This document shows positions 8,355 to 17,631 of a stretch of DNA of 64,000 nucleotides, in pieces. The stretch spans positions 1,939,001 through 2,003,000 of the forward strand of contig OX044354.1 of the NCBI GenBank assembly GCA_943846615.1. Reading direction: 5' to 3'. The translations under genes were made by a program, and so were the position numbers. Under the pieces are notes generated by a model. That model did not search any database. It was not told where the DNA came from and saw nothing but the letters and a program-made list of their open reading frames with translations. This DNA is from an uncultured Amylibacter sp. GTDB lineage: Bacteria; Pseudomonadota; Alphaproteobacteria; Rhodobacterales; Rhodobacteraceae. Numbering within the stretch: position 1 is the first letter of the stretch; every line of letters starts with the position of its first letter.

Positions 8355-9610
8355 ATTATAAGGGATATGGCCGCGAGACATGCGCAAAGAAGTAGGACGT
8401 AAATCACGTTCCAGTGGCGTTTAAGGAGAAGGAAGCCCGATAGGATGGTGAGTGCGACGACCAACCAATTTAGTGTTGCTACCTCTGGCCTTAATATTGT
8501 GATTGGTCCGAATGTTATCTTGCCAACTGTCGCGAAAAAAACATGGATTGCGAACCAGATGGAAAGGTTAAGGATAACGCCAACAACCGCGGCGGTGACG
8601 CTGGATAGCGCGGAGCGCAATCGCGGTTGTGCGCCGATCCATTCGATGTAAGGTGCACCCGCGAATATCCACAGGAAACAGGGTGCAAATGTGACCCATA
8701 GGGTTAGCGTTGCGGCGGTAAGAGCCATCCAAATACCAGCCTCTTTGTACCCTGCCATGAAGCCAACGAATTCGGTCACCAAGATAAGTGGACCGGGTGT
8801 TGTTTCCGCCAAACCAAGGCCGTCCATCATTTGACCAGCTGTTAACCACTGTTTGGTGGTTACGACGTCTTGGGCCATATAGGCGAGTACGGCATAGGCA
8901 CCGCCAAAGGTAACGACTGCAAGTTTTGAAAAGAAATAGGCGATCTGTGAAAGAAAATTTAGATCCAAAACCCAATCGATTGCCAGTATTGGGAACCACC
9001 AAATAAAGAGCCATATTGCAATGGTTTTGATGGTTTTCCCGATGGGTTGAAGTGGTGTAAAGGTAGGCTGCTTATTTTCGCCTTTCCCAAGAAAGCCAAC
9101 AAGGGCTGCACCTAGGATTATGAGAGGGTATGGAAGGTTTATAAAAAATATTGCGACGAATGCGGCGGCTGCGATCCAGTAATGAGCGGCTGTTTGCAGT
9201 GCTTTTTTGCTGACGCGCAAAAGGGCCTCGATAACGATAACAACGACGGTTGCTTTGACACCTAGAAATAGAGCGCTGACAATTGGAACGTTGCCAAAAA
9301 ATGCATAGATTGTAGCCAACATGGCTACCACAAAAGCGCCAGGTAATACGAAAAGTAAGCCAGCAATTATACCGCCTAATGTTCCGTTGATACGCCAGCC
9401 AGCGTAGGTGGCGAGTTGCATTGCCTCTGGTCCTGGGAGGAGCATACAAAAATTTAGGGCGTTTAAAAACTGGCCTTCTGATAACCATTTTTTATCATTC
9501 ACGACCTCTCGATGCATTAGGGCGATTTGTGCCGCGGGGCCGCCAAAAGACAGGACGCCAATTTTAGCCCAAGTTTTTGTGGATTCGCGAAGTGTAGGTG
9601 TGATTGACAT
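8351..9610 (-). CDS. chrA: Chromate efflux transporter ChrA
   Basis: A two-domain (long-chain) CHR family membrane transporter that expels chromate using the proton gradient. Each half carries the family pattern: FGGPAAQIALMHREVV with LPGPEAMQLATYAGW in the first half, and FGGAYAVLAYMAQDVV with TTPGPLILVTEFVG in the second. About ten hydrophobic segments can be seen. I place the start at 9610 (MSITPTLRE), two bases after the stop of the upstream ChrB-like gene; an earlier in-frame ATG at 9640 would overlap that gene. The pair forms a chromate resistance operon. Confidence 0.92.
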   Translation of the reverse strand: MSITPTLRESTKTWAKIGVLSFGGPAAQIALMHREVVNDKKWLSEGQFLNALNFCMLLPGPEAMQLATYAGWRINGTLGGIIAGLLFVLPGAFVVAMLATIYAFFGNVPIVSALFLGVKATVVVIVIEALLRVSKKALQTAAHYWIAAAAFVAIFFINLPYPLIILGAALVGFLGKGENKQPTFTPLQPIGKTIKTIAIWLFIWWFPILAIDWVLDLNFLSQIAYFFSKLAVVTFGGAYAVLAYMAQDVVTTKQWLTAGQMMDGLGLAETTPGPLILVTEFVGFMAGYKEAGIWMALTAATLTLWVTFAPCFLWIFAGAPYIEWIGAQPRLRSALSSVTAAVVGVILNLSIWFAIHVFFATVGKITFGPITILRPEVATLNWLVVALTILSGFLLLKRHWNVIYVLLLCACLAAISLII

Positions 9611-9612
9611 GG

Positions 9613-10428
9613 CTATTTTTCTGCCTTGTTGGTGGGCCATTCGTGGGTTTCATTTTGACCATCGCGTGCCCAACGGAAAAGTGCATCATAGAGCATGAAG
9701 CCCGCTTCCATTTGTTGTAAATCATCCTTGTACATCCGTGATAATCCGACAGAGGCAGCGAGTAGGCCCGCGCATTCTGGCGCAAGATTGTGTTTGTTGG
9801 TATCTGTTCCACGCACAATCGTAGCGAGTTTTTGCAAGGGATCACTTTTCAAGGCGAATTTTTCAAGCATTGTATCGAATGTACATTTGTCGTCGTTGTG
9901 CGACCACGCGGTATTTTCGACATCAAAAGGTGTTGCATTGAATTTTTCGGCAACAGGTAAAACTTGGGTTGGAGAGACATACATAAACCGCGCATTTGGA
10001 TCAACGAAACGTCGGATCAACCATGGGCAAGCGATACGGTCAATTTTGGGCCTGTGGCGTGTGACCCAAAGGGTGTTTTTCGTGTTTTTCCAAGGGATCG
10101 CATCATTGGGTATACGCATCAGGCCAGCATCGCGCCAAGCGTAGTTGCCACCCTGTAGGTTCAAGGCATTTATCCCCATTGTTCGCAGGATTGCCGCGGC
10201 CCCTTGGGATAGTTTTAAGCCCTTTTGACAGATAACAATCACGGTTTGATTTGGGTCGTTGATTGAAAGAGTTTCAATTTGATCGAATGGGTGACGAATT
10301 GCCGTTGGGATTAGAAACGGGTCGTCTGAAAAATCGGCGTCAATCGAAACATCAATTATTTTAGGGCATGCGGGCGTACCAATTAGGCGAGACAGCTGGG
10401 ACGGTGTGATTTCGGTTGGTGATGGCAC
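9613..10428 (-). CDS. Rhodanese-ChrB chromate resistance protein
   Basis: A 271-aa fusion. The N-terminal half is a rhodanese domain with the loop VICQKGLKLSQGAA (about residues 84-97), whose cysteine would carry the persulfide. The C-terminal half (from about residue 122) is a ChrB-type chromate resistance domain, starting TRHRPKIDRIACPWLIRRFVD and containing HNDDKCTFDTMLEKF. This domain order is common in proteobacteria upstream of chrA. It may reduce or sense chromate, but its activity is not settled. It is the first gene of the chrA operon and is divergent from the thiolase gene. Confidence 0.85.
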   Translation of the reverse strand: MPSPTEITPSQLSRLIGTPACPKIIDVSIDADFSDDPFLIPTAIRHPFDQIETLSINDPNQTVIVICQKGLKLSQGAAAILRTMGINALNLQGGNYAWRDAGLMRIPNDAIPWKNTKNTLWVTRHRPKIDRIACPWLIRRFVDPNARFMYVSPTQVLPVAEKFNATPFDVENTAWSHNDDKCTFDTMLEKFALKSDPLQKLATIVRGTDTNKHNLAPECAGLLAASVGLSRMYKDDLQQMEAGFMLYDALFRWARDGQNETHEWPTNKAEK

Positions 10429-10561
10429 AATTATGCTTCCTGTTTTGTTGAATGGAAGCGACGCTTGGGCCTAAGCCTTACGGGGTGATCGCGACCCCAT
10501 GACCATAATATGCGGGATTGCTGGGGTTTGGTCAAGTTCGAAGCAGGAATATGGGGTTACG

Positions 10562-10575
10562 TGACGTAAACGTCA
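10562..10575. promoter_or_regulatory. Dyad TGACGT-AA-ACGTCA, possible operator
   Basis: A perfect 6-base inverted repeat with a two-base centre lies in the 244-base gap between the divergent chromate operon (start 10428) and the beta-oxidation operon (start 10673), 98 bases before the thiolase ATG. The shape fits a TetR/FadR-type operator. No repressor gene is adjacent, so the binding protein is unknown. Nothing else stands out in this gap. Confidence 0.35.
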
Positions 10576-10672
10576 TGTTGTGCGTGATTTGACTTGTGCG
10601 TGCCTACATTCAGCGCTTTTATATACGCAACTGTTCTTATTTGGCGCATTGCCGCTTTGGAAAGGCTTTCTT

Positions 10673-11884
10673 ATGAACGATGCTTTTATTTATGATGCAA
10701 TTCGAACCCCACGCGGTAAGGGCCGTAAGGATGGTACGTTGCATGAAGTTACGGCGGTAAAGCTGTCTGCGGATATGTTGAACGGTATCGCTACGCGCAA
10801 TAATTTGGAAGACACTAGCCAGATTGAGGATGTGATTTGGGGCAACGTTACGCAGATCGGTGAACAAGGTGCATGTTTAGCGCGTTCAGCGGTTTTGTAT
10901 TCTGATTTGGATGAAAGTGTTCCTGGTGTATCAATCAATCGTTTTTGTGCATCAGGATTGGAGGCCGTTAATATGGCCGCGAACCAAGTGCGCGGTGGTG
11001 CAGGGAATGCCTACATAGCGGGCGGTGTCGAGAGCATGAGCCGCGTGCCGATGGGTATGGATGGTGGTGCGATTGCGGTTGATCCGTATTTAGCAATGAA
11101 GGCGTATTTTGTGCCGCAGGGGATTTCGTCCGACATTATTGCAACCAAGTATGGATTTACACGAGATGATTGCGATGCCTATGCGGTTGAGAGTCAAAAG
11201 CGTGCGGCGGCGGCGACGGCGGCGGGGCGTTTTGAGGGTTCGCGCGTTGCTGTGAAGGATCAAAATGGGTTGGATATTCTGACAGTGGACGAACAAATTC
11301 GCCCGACGAATATGCAAGGTTTGGGCGCATTGAACCCGTCGTTCAAGGCAATGGGTGAGAGTATGCCTGGTTTCGACGCGGTAGCATTAATGAAGTACCC
11401 AGAGTTGGAACGAATTAATCACGTGCACCATGCTGGTAATTCATCGGCGATTTCCGATGGGGCGTCTGCGGTTTTGATTGGCGATGCCGAATTTGGCAAG
11501 CGTAATGGATTGAAGCCGCGTGCGCGTATTCGTTCGACGGCGAAAATCGGGACTGATCCAACGATTATGTTGACGGGCCCTGTTCCTGTAACGGAAAAAA
11601 TCCTGCGCGACAGTGGCATGGCGATTGGTGATATTGATTTGTTTGAAGTGAACGAAGCATTTGCTTCTGTTGTTCTACGGTTCATGACACACTTCAATGT
11701 GGATCATGGGGCGTTGAATGTGAATGGTGGTGCAATTGCGATGGGACACCCGTTGGGTGCAACCGGTGCAATGATCCTTGGTACATTGTTGGATGAGCTG
11801 GAGGCCAGCGACAAAGAAACTGGTTTGGCAACGTTGTGTATTGGGTCTGGAATGGGTGCCGCAACCATCATTGAGCGTGTGTAA
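10673..11884 (+). CDS. fadA: Acetyl-CoA C-acyltransferase (thiolase)
   Basis: A thiolase that cleaves 3-ketoacyl-CoA in fatty acid beta-oxidation. The acyl-accepting cysteine is C92 in NRFCASGLEAVNMA. The GGAIAMGHPLGATGA block carries the catalytic histidine, and CIGSGMGAA carries the second cysteine. The start at 10673 (MNDAFIYDAIRTPRGK) has GGAAAGG upstream; a longer frame from 10580 adds residues not seen in thiolases. It is 403 aa long. It is coupled by TAATG to a cupin gene and followed by fadJ, giving both activities of the beta-oxidation complex. No acyl-CoA dehydrogenase is adjacent. Confidence 0.95.
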   Translation: MNDAFIYDAIRTPRGKGRKDGTLHEVTAVKLSADMLNGIATRNNLEDTSQIEDVIWGNVTQIGEQGACLARSAVLYSDLDESVPGVSINRFCASGLEAVNMAANQVRGGAGNAYIAGGVESMSRVPMGMDGGAIAVDPYLAMKAYFVPQGISSDIIATKYGFTRDDCDAYAVESQKRAAAATAAGRFEGSRVAVKDQNGLDILTVDEQIRPTNMQGLGALNPSFKAMGESMPGFDAVALMKYPELERINHVHHAGNSSAISDGASAVLIGDAEFGKRNGLKPRARIRSTAKIGTDPTIMLTGPVPVTEKILRDSGMAIGDIDLFEVNEAFASVVLRFMTHFNVDHGALNVNGGAIAMGHPLGATGAMILGTLLDELEASDKETGLATLCIGSGMGAATIIERV

Positions 11885-12342
11885 TGCCCAAGGTGGATCT
11901 CAATTCCCTGCCTGTGAAAACAGGCACGATTTATCCAGCACCTTATGATGTGGAAATGGTAGGGCGTAGCTCGATCCGTGTTGGGGATGCTGGTGGTTTG
12001 ACTCAGTTTGGTGCGAACGTTGTAATATTGGAGCCAAATGCGAAATCTTCGTTACGCCATTGGCATTTGAACGAAGACGAGTTTGTGATGGTCAGCCAAG
12101 GCGAAGTTGTTTTGATAGATGACCATGGTGAAACACCGATGGGTATTGGTGAATGCGCAACCTTTCCCGCAGGTGATCAAAATGGACATCATTTTGTAAA
12201 CCGAACGGATGAAGAGGCACGCTTTCTAGTCGTTGGAACCAAGGCACCAAGTGAAGTGGCGACCTATAGTGATATCGATTTGATGATCGAAATCAGTGAT
12301 GGCAAATTTGAATTTACGAGAAAAGATGGATCACCTGTTTGA
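11884..12342 (+). CDS. Single-domain cupin protein inside the beta-oxidation operon
   Basis: A 152-aa protein with one cupin barrel. Metal ligands are visible in the first motif, RHWHLNEDEFVMVSQGE (H-x-H-x4-E), and in the second motif around GDQNGHHFVNRT. The start overlaps the thiolase stop (TAATG), and fadJ begins 27 bases after its stop, so it is surely co-transcribed with both. Cupins of this kind bind small ligands or catalyse isomerisation or dioxygenation; which of these applies here cannot be told. It may bind a CoA ester or regulate flux, but that is speculation. Confidence 0.85.
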   Translation: MPKVDLNSLPVKTGTIYPAPYDVEMVGRSSIRVGDAGGLTQFGANVVILEPNAKSSLRHWHLNEDEFVMVSQGEVVLIDDHGETPMGIGECATFPAGDQNGHHFVNRTDEEARFLVVGTKAPSEVATYSDIDLMIEISDGKFEFTRKDGSPV

Positions 12343-12369
12343 TCTGCCCTGAAATAAGGAACCGAAATA

Positions 12370-14574
12370 ATGACTGATTTTCACTATGATGTAGATGCGG
12401 ATGGTATCGCCACGATTACGTGGGATGTCCCAAATAAATCCATGAACGTACTGAACCTTGAAGGCACTGCTGAATTAGATGCCTGTGTTGACAGGGCATT
12501 GGCTGATGATGCGGTTAAAGGTGTTGTTATCACATCTGGCAAGGCGGATTTTGCAGGTGGTATGGATTTGAATGTGATTTCCAAGATGGCGGAAATGGCG
12601 GGGGACGATCCTGCACGCGGTTTGTTTGATGGCATTATGAATTTCCATCGCATTACGCGTAAAATCGAACGTGCGGGTATGGATGATAAAAACAAAGGTG
12701 GAAAACCGATTGCCGCCGCATTGCCGGGGACGGCATTGGGGATCGGATATGAAATTCCGTTGTCATGTCACCGTATTTTTGCAGCGGATAATCCAAAGGC
12801 GAAGATCGGATTGCCCGAGATTTTGGTAGGGATTTTCCCAGGCGCGGGTGGTACGACACGTTTGTCACGCAAGTTGGATATGATGAGCGCAGCACCGGTT
12901 TTGATGGAGGGCAAATTAAGTGACCCAGCCAAAGCAAAGCGTATCGGGTTAGTTGATGAAGTTGTCCCTGCGGATGAATTGTTATCGACGGCTAAGGAGT
13001 GGGTGAAGTCTGCTACGGACGCGGATATTGTGAAGCCGTGGGATGTTAAAGGGTTTAAAATGCCAGGTGGTGCACCATACCATCCAGCTGGTTTCATGAA
13101 TTATGTCGGTGCCAGCGCTATGATTCATGGCAAGACCAAGGGCGTTTACCCCGCAGCCAAGGCGATGTTGTCCGCGATGTATGAGGGAGCACAGGTAGCG
13201 TTTGATACCGCGATCCGCATCGAGGCGCGCTGGTTTACCAACGTTTTGATGAACCCGTCATCAAGCGCAATGATTAACACGCTGTTCACACATAAAACCG
13301 CATTGGAAAAAGGCGCGGTGCGTCCCGAGGGCGTCAAAGATATGAAGGTTAAAAAGCTGGGTGTTATGGGTGCTGGTATGATGGGGGCGGGGATTGCCTT
13401 CGTTTCGGCGCGTGTTGGCATTGAGGTGGTTCTGTTGGATCGTGATCAAAACGCCGCGGATAAAGGTCTGGCGACAATTCAAGGGCTGTTGGATCAGGGT
13501 GTTAAGCGCAAAAAATTGAATGCGGAAAAGGCAACCGAAATTATTGGGCGTGTTACTGCGACACCAAATTATGAGGCGTTGCAGGGGTGCGATTTAATCG
13601 TTGAAGCGGTTTTTGAAGACCCAGCAATTAAAGCAACGGTAACGAAATCGGCAGAGGCGCAGTTGGATACGGATGCGATCTTTGCGACGAATACATCGAC
13701 CCTTCCGATCACTGAACTGGCGAAAGCCAGTCGTGATGATAGCCGTTATATCGGCATCCACTTCTTCAGCCCCGTGCATTTGATGAATTTGGTTGAGATA
13801 ATCAAAGGTAAGAATACCGGTGATGAAGCGGTGGCGAAAGCCTTGGATTTTGTGCGTCAAATTAAGAAAACACCGATTGTTGTGAATGATGCACGCTTCT
13901 TCTATGCGAACCGTTGTATATTGCCATACGTGAACGAAGGTATTCGCATGTTGGATGAAGGTGTTGAGCCCGCGTTGGTTGATAATGTAGCCAAGTTGAT
14001 GGGTATGCCGGTTGGGCCGTTACAATTGGCAGACGAGGTTTCCATTGATCTGTCGATGAAAATTATGAAAGCCACACAAACAGCGCTGGGCGATGCATAC
14101 CCGTACAGTGCGGCAGATGATATTGTTGAGGCAATGTTCAACGATGACCGTATGGGGCGTAAGAATGGCAAAGGGTTCTATGCCTATGATGAAAAAGGTA
14201 AGCGGGTTGGAATCTGGGAAGGATTACGCAGGCATTGGCCTGTTGCCGATGAGCAACCTGATATTACCCAAGTAAAGCACCGTTTGGCGATGGCGCAAGT
14301 TTTAGAAGCTGTGCGTTCGTTTGAAGAGGGTGTATTGGAAGATATCCGCGAGGGCGACGTTGGTGCGATCCTTGGCTGGGGGTTCCAACCGTGGTCTGGT
14401 GGGCCGTTCAGTTGGCTGGACATGATCGGTGCAGAACATGCGGTAGCGATTTGTGATGATTTGACCGAGAAATTTGGAGAGCGGTTTAAAACACCAGAGT
14501 TGTTAAGAGAACTGGCCGCGTCTGGCGAAACCTTCTACGGTCGATTTGGACCGAAGGCACAGGACGCCGCATAG
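12370..14574 (+). CDS. fadJ: Beta-oxidation trifunctional enzyme alpha subunit (enoyl-CoA hydratase/3-hydroxyacyl-CoA dehydrogenase)
   Basis: A 734-aa FadB/FadJ-type protein. The N-terminal crotonase domain spans about residues 1-200, with oxyanion segments SGKADFAGGMDLN and ALGIGYEIPLSCH plus the LPEILVGIFPGAGGT block. The NAD-binding domain begins near residue 330 with KKLGVMGAGMMGAGIA. The dehydrogenase C-terminal domain includes IHFFSPVHLMNLVEII and the GKGFYAYDEKG segment. It hydrates enoyl-CoA and oxidises the resulting hydroxyacyl-CoA, feeding the upstream thiolase. AAGGAACCGAAATA precedes the ATG. A strong bidirectional terminator follows at once. Confidence 0.95.
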   Translation: MTDFHYDVDADGIATITWDVPNKSMNVLNLEGTAELDACVDRALADDAVKGVVITSGKADFAGGMDLNVISKMAEMAGDDPARGLFDGIMNFHRITRKIERAGMDDKNKGGKPIAAALPGTALGIGYEIPLSCHRIFAADNPKAKIGLPEILVGIFPGAGGTTRLSRKLDMMSAAPVLMEGKLSDPAKAKRIGLVDEVVPADELLSTAKEWVKSATDADIVKPWDVKGFKMPGGAPYHPAGFMNYVGASAMIHGKTKGVYPAAKAMLSAMYEGAQVAFDTAIRIEARWFTNVLMNPSSSAMINTLFTHKTALEKGAVRPEGVKDMKVKKLGVMGAGMMGAGIAFVSARVGIEVVLLDRDQNAADKGLATIQGLLDQGVKRKKLNAEKATEIIGRVTATPNYEALQGCDLIVEAVFEDPAIKATVTKSAEAQLDTDAIFATNTSTLPITELAKASRDDSRYIGIHFFSPVHLMNLVEIIKGKNTGDEAVAKALDFVRQIKKTPIVVNDARFFYANRCILPYVNEGIRMLDEGVEPALVDNVAKLMGMPVGPLQLADEVSIDLSMKIMKATQTALGDAYPYSAADDIVEAMFNDDRMGRKNGKGFYAYDEKGKRVGIWEGLRRHWPVADEQPDITQVKHRLAMAQVLEAVRSFEEGVLEDIREGDVGAILGWGFQPWSGGPFSWLDMIGAEHAVAICDDLTEKFGERFKTPELLRELAASGETFYGRFGPKAQDAA

Positions 14575-14580
14575 GTAAAT

Positions 14581-14613
14581 AAAAAGGGGCGCCTGTTTAG
14601 CGCCCCTTTTTTA
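14581..14613. terminator. Rho-independent terminator, probably bidirectional
   Basis: The stem AAAAAGGGGCGC / GCGCCCCTTTTTT with a 7-base loop (CTGTTTA) lies 7 bases after the fadJ stop. The A run on the left and T run on the right mean it can also end the convergent gene whose stop is at 14635. Confidence 0.92.
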
Positions 14614-14634
14614 ATAATATTATGATTTTGGCGT

Positions 14635-15015
14635 TTACTTTTTAGAGGCTGGTTTCTTGGCGGCTGGCTTTTTTTCCGCAGGTTTTACACGTGGTTCCAC
14701 TGATTGTGACCCGCCAGCAGACGCTTTGCGCTCTTCCATTTTCGTTTTTTGTTGTGCGTATTGATCCTTGCCAATTCCCAAGAGGTATTGGAAGAAAATA
14801 CCAATTCCACCACCGACTAGCAGTACGAAGGGCAATCCATCGCGTCCGCCGAGGCTGATCAAAATTGATGCGGCCAACAATAACAATACAAATGTCAGCA
14901 CCCGTAGGTCAGGTTTTGACATTTCGTATTTGCCCGTAAGCAGGCCACCGAGTGGTGCTTCGATATAGCGAGTTGCATAGCCTGCAATCGCCCCAATAAT
15001 TAGATTAAACAGCAT
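14635..15015 (-). CDS. Small membrane protein with Lys/Ala/Pro-rich tail, unknown function
   Basis: A 126-aa protein with three hydrophobic segments (LFNLIIGAIAGYATRY, VLTFVLLLLAASILISL and LPFVLLVGGGIGIFFQYLLG). A basic tail rich in AEKKPAAKKPASKK should lie in the cytoplasm and could contact nucleic acid or ribosomes. I start it at 15015 (MLFNLIIG), where AAGGGAT lies about 7 bases upstream; a longer in-frame version begins at 15072. No family is recognised. It stands alone between the fadJ terminator and the divergent beta-helix gene. Confidence 0.72.
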   Translation of the reverse strand: MLFNLIIGAIAGYATRYIEAPLGGLLTGKYEMSKPDLRVLTFVLLLLAASILISLGGRDGLPFVLLVGGGIGIFFQYLLGIGKDQYAQQKTKMEERKASAGGSQSVEPRVKPAEKKPAAKKPASKK

Positions 15016-15211
15016 TTTTATCCCTTTGCGAAAACTCTCCCATATACCTAATAAAAAATTAAGGCTTTTCAAGCCCGCCGATGATTTACAGCGGACGCTA
15101 CCATTAACCTTTCTTAAGCCACTAGATTTAAACCTGTTTGGAATTCAAGGACATCGCCGTCTTTGGGCGCGCTTGACGTGCGTTATGCGATCTTAACCAA
15201 GAGGATTTTCA

Positions 15212-17509
15212 ATGAACAAAGTTATTACTGATGGCATAACCCTTATGCCACCCGCATTTGCAGATGGTTTGGACGTTTGGTCCAGTGAGGATGGCACGCC
15301 TGGATCAATTACATATGATAGTGATCCAAACGCGACGTTGATTTCTGCGGATGCGGATTTTGGAACATGCTTAGAGGTTTTGAAATCGCAAGATACGCAG
15401 AAAGTACGCTCGATGGGCGAAACGCCATTGCTGCCGGGTTGTTATTTACGGGTAACGGCCAAGGTGAAAGCGATTAGCGGTGCATTCCCATCGGTTCGGA
15501 TTGCTGGCTGGGCTGGTGGTGCAGGCGGTTTGCATGTTGATGGGCTCGTCGAATTTTCCGACAGTGTACTGTTGGATACTTACGGTGAAGTGAAAGAAGT
15601 GACCGCAATCGTCGGCGGCGGTAATCGTTTTGGCGTTGATATGGTTTGGGGCCGATTATCGATTTTCGGTCACTTTGGTATAGATCTAACAGGCCCAAAT
15701 GGCGGGGTTGTTCGGGTGGAAGATATTGTCATCGAAGATGTGACGTCTGTATTTTTGCGCAATATGATGGATGTTGTTGATGTCCAAGATTACGGCGCGA
15801 TTGGGGATGGCTTTACAGACAATGTTGCTGCGTTCGAGGCAGCTGATGCCGCGGCTGCAGGGCGTGATGTGTTGATTCCTGAGGGGATCTATCATTTGGC
15901 GACAACCGTTACGATGAACAATCAATTGCGCTTTGAAGGCTCTATCGACATGCCAGACGATGCTATTTTTCAGCTTACCAAGGATTTTGGTTTTAATGCA
16001 TATGAAGAAGCGTTTGGAGATGAAACTGTGGCGCTGAAAAAGGGTCTGCAGGCGTTGTTCAATTTTACTGATCACGAGTCATTTGACCTTGGGGGGCGGG
16101 TGATTAATTTGGATGAACCATTGGATGTTCATGCGGCCGTTGGGAACCACGATTCTTTCGCGGGGCGTCGTTTGATTAAAAATGGCGAGTTGCGCGCAAG
16201 AAACACGTCGGGTTGGGATACGGAAGAAGTGGTTCAGTCGGCCTCTTATGACATTGACGTAGATCGCAAACTTTTGACGAATGTAACCAACATTGGAACC
16301 ATTCAGGTTGGCTCGTTGGTTGAGGAGACTGGTGTTGGGCGTGAAATTTATGTGCATGATATCGATGTGGCTGCGAATACGATTACGTTGAGTAACCCAC
16401 TTTACGGTGCAGCAGCGTCACAGGCGTATACATTTAAACGCTTTAAGTATCTGTTGGACTTTTCTGGCTTTACGCAGTTAAGCCGATTGGTCATTAGCAA
16501 GGTTGATTTCAGTGGGATCGGCCTGGCTAGCGGATTGATGTTGCCTAAAAGCGGTATCACAAACACCGTAAGTGAGTGTTTTTTCACAGCGCCAGCTAAT
16601 CGCGCGATGACCTCCATTGGCACAGCCTGTCAGGGGATGAATATCGACAAGAACCAGTTTTTGTCCAATGAACAAGGTCTTGAAGTCGCTCAACATGTCA
16701 CCATTGGGTTCAATGTAAACACGAACGATGCCAAAATTCGCAATAACCGCGCAGTTAGATTTAAACATTTTTGTGTGCTTAGTAGTGCGGGCTACATCAT
16801 CACTGGCAATCACTGGTTCCAGGCGGATATTCAAGGAACATCAACGCGGACGGCAGGCATTGTTTTAGCGGACAATTATGCCAAAACGACGATTACTGGA
16901 AACTATGTCGATAATTCGTTTATTGAATGGAGCAATGAGCATAATCCTACACCAGACGGGCCAGGGTTTTCTTTCTCGGGAATGACGATTGGTAATAATT
17001 TTTTCACCGTGAAAGATGCTGAACCATGGTTCCGCTGGGTTAAAATTCGCCCTGTTGATGCGGGCCATTTTATCAATGGATTTAACCTTTCAGGAAATGT
17101 TTTTAAGTGTCTAGGGTCGGCAATCGATCGCGTTGAGGAAGTGGATACAACGTTCAGCGTTCTTGATGAAACGAAGACCCAAGAATTCACCATGCTGAAC
17201 AACAGTTTTACGAATGTGAATTTCCCCGCCGCCAATCCGGTCAAAGCGGTCGTGTCGTCGATCAATGCAAGTGGGCAATGGACGGCGGATTTCGCAAACA
17301 AGCTTCCGTTTGGACTACGTGCGAAGAATGTTTCATCTGTTTGTTCTAGGGGGGCAATTTTAACGGCGGCATCCGCTGTTCATTATAACGTGCCCTATAC
17401 GCAGACAGAACAAGGTACAAATCAAAGTGAAATTAAATTAAACTGGTCTACCCCAGTGAAGGGGGAGGTCGTTTGCACCGTCCATGCCGAAGAAATTACG
17501 TCGATTTAA
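15212..17509 (+). CDS. Large right-handed parallel beta-helix protein (pectate-lyase-like); possible gene transfer agent tail fibre
   Basis: A 765-aa protein with no signal peptide. An N-terminal beta-rich module (about residues 1-185) is followed by the pectate-lyase-superfamily entry motif VQDYGAIGDGFTDNVAAFEA (about 191-210) that opens phage tailspikes and glycosidase-28-like helices. Helix rungs such as GNHWFQ, GNYVDN, GNNFF and GNVFKC follow, and a C-terminal cap ends the protein. No catalytic residues of a known polysaccharide lyase can be named. The lack of an export signal plus a tailspike-like layout fits a virion or gene-transfer-agent fibre, such as the Rhodobacter capsulatus GTA tail fibre encoded outside the main GTA cluster. 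That identity is inference. It is monocistronic with its own terminator. Confidence 0.72.
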   Translation: MNKVITDGITLMPPAFADGLDVWSSEDGTPGSITYDSDPNATLISADADFGTCLEVLKSQDTQKVRSMGETPLLPGCYLRVTAKVKAISGAFPSVRIAGWAGGAGGLHVDGLVEFSDSVLLDTYGEVKEVTAIVGGGNRFGVDMVWGRLSIFGHFGIDLTGPNGGVVRVEDIVIEDVTSVFLRNMMDVVDVQDYGAIGDGFTDNVAAFEAADAAAAGRDVLIPEGIYHLATTVTMNNQLRFEGSIDMPDDAIFQLTKDFGFNAYEEAFGDETVALKKGLQALFNFTDHESFDLGGRVINLDEPLDVHAAVGNHDSFAGRRLIKNGELRARNTSGWDTEEVVQSASYDIDVDRKLLTNVTNIGTIQVGSLVEETGVGREIYVHDIDVAANTITLSNPLYGAAASQAYTFKRFKYLLDFSGFTQLSRLVISKVDFSGIGLASGLMLPKSGITNTVSECFFTAPANRAMTSIGTACQGMNIDKNQFLSNEQGLEVAQHVTIGFNVNTNDAKIRNNRAVRFKHFCVLSSAGYIITGNHWFQADIQGTSTRTAGIVLADNYAKTTITGNYVDNSFIEWSNEHNPTPDGPGFSFSGMTIGNNFFTVKDAEPWFRWVKIRPVDAGHFINGFNLSGNVFKCLGSAIDRVEEVDTTFSVLDETKTQEFTMLNNSFTNVNFPAANPVKAVVSSINASGQWTADFANKLPFGLRAKNVSSVCSRGAILTAASAVHYNVPYTQTEQGTNQSEIKLNWSTPVKGEVVCTVHAEEITSI

Positions 17510-17547
17510 AGTTACGCAGCGGTAATTTCGCTCTCTGATGTAGTGAC

Positions 17548-17587
17548 CAACTGCTCCATTCCAATTTGGATTGGGGCAGTTTTTTGC
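17548..17587 (+). terminator. Rho-independent terminator of the beta-helix gene
   Basis: The hairpin CTGCTCCATTCC-AATTT-GGATTGGGGCAG (one mismatch, one G-T pair) is followed by TTTTTTG, 40 bases after the stop at 17509. It also separates this gene from the convergent uvrB. Confidence 0.8.
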
Positions 17588-17631
17588 TGTCGAAGGCTCC
17601 CATTTTAGGTGTTGCTAATGGAGGGCATCGA

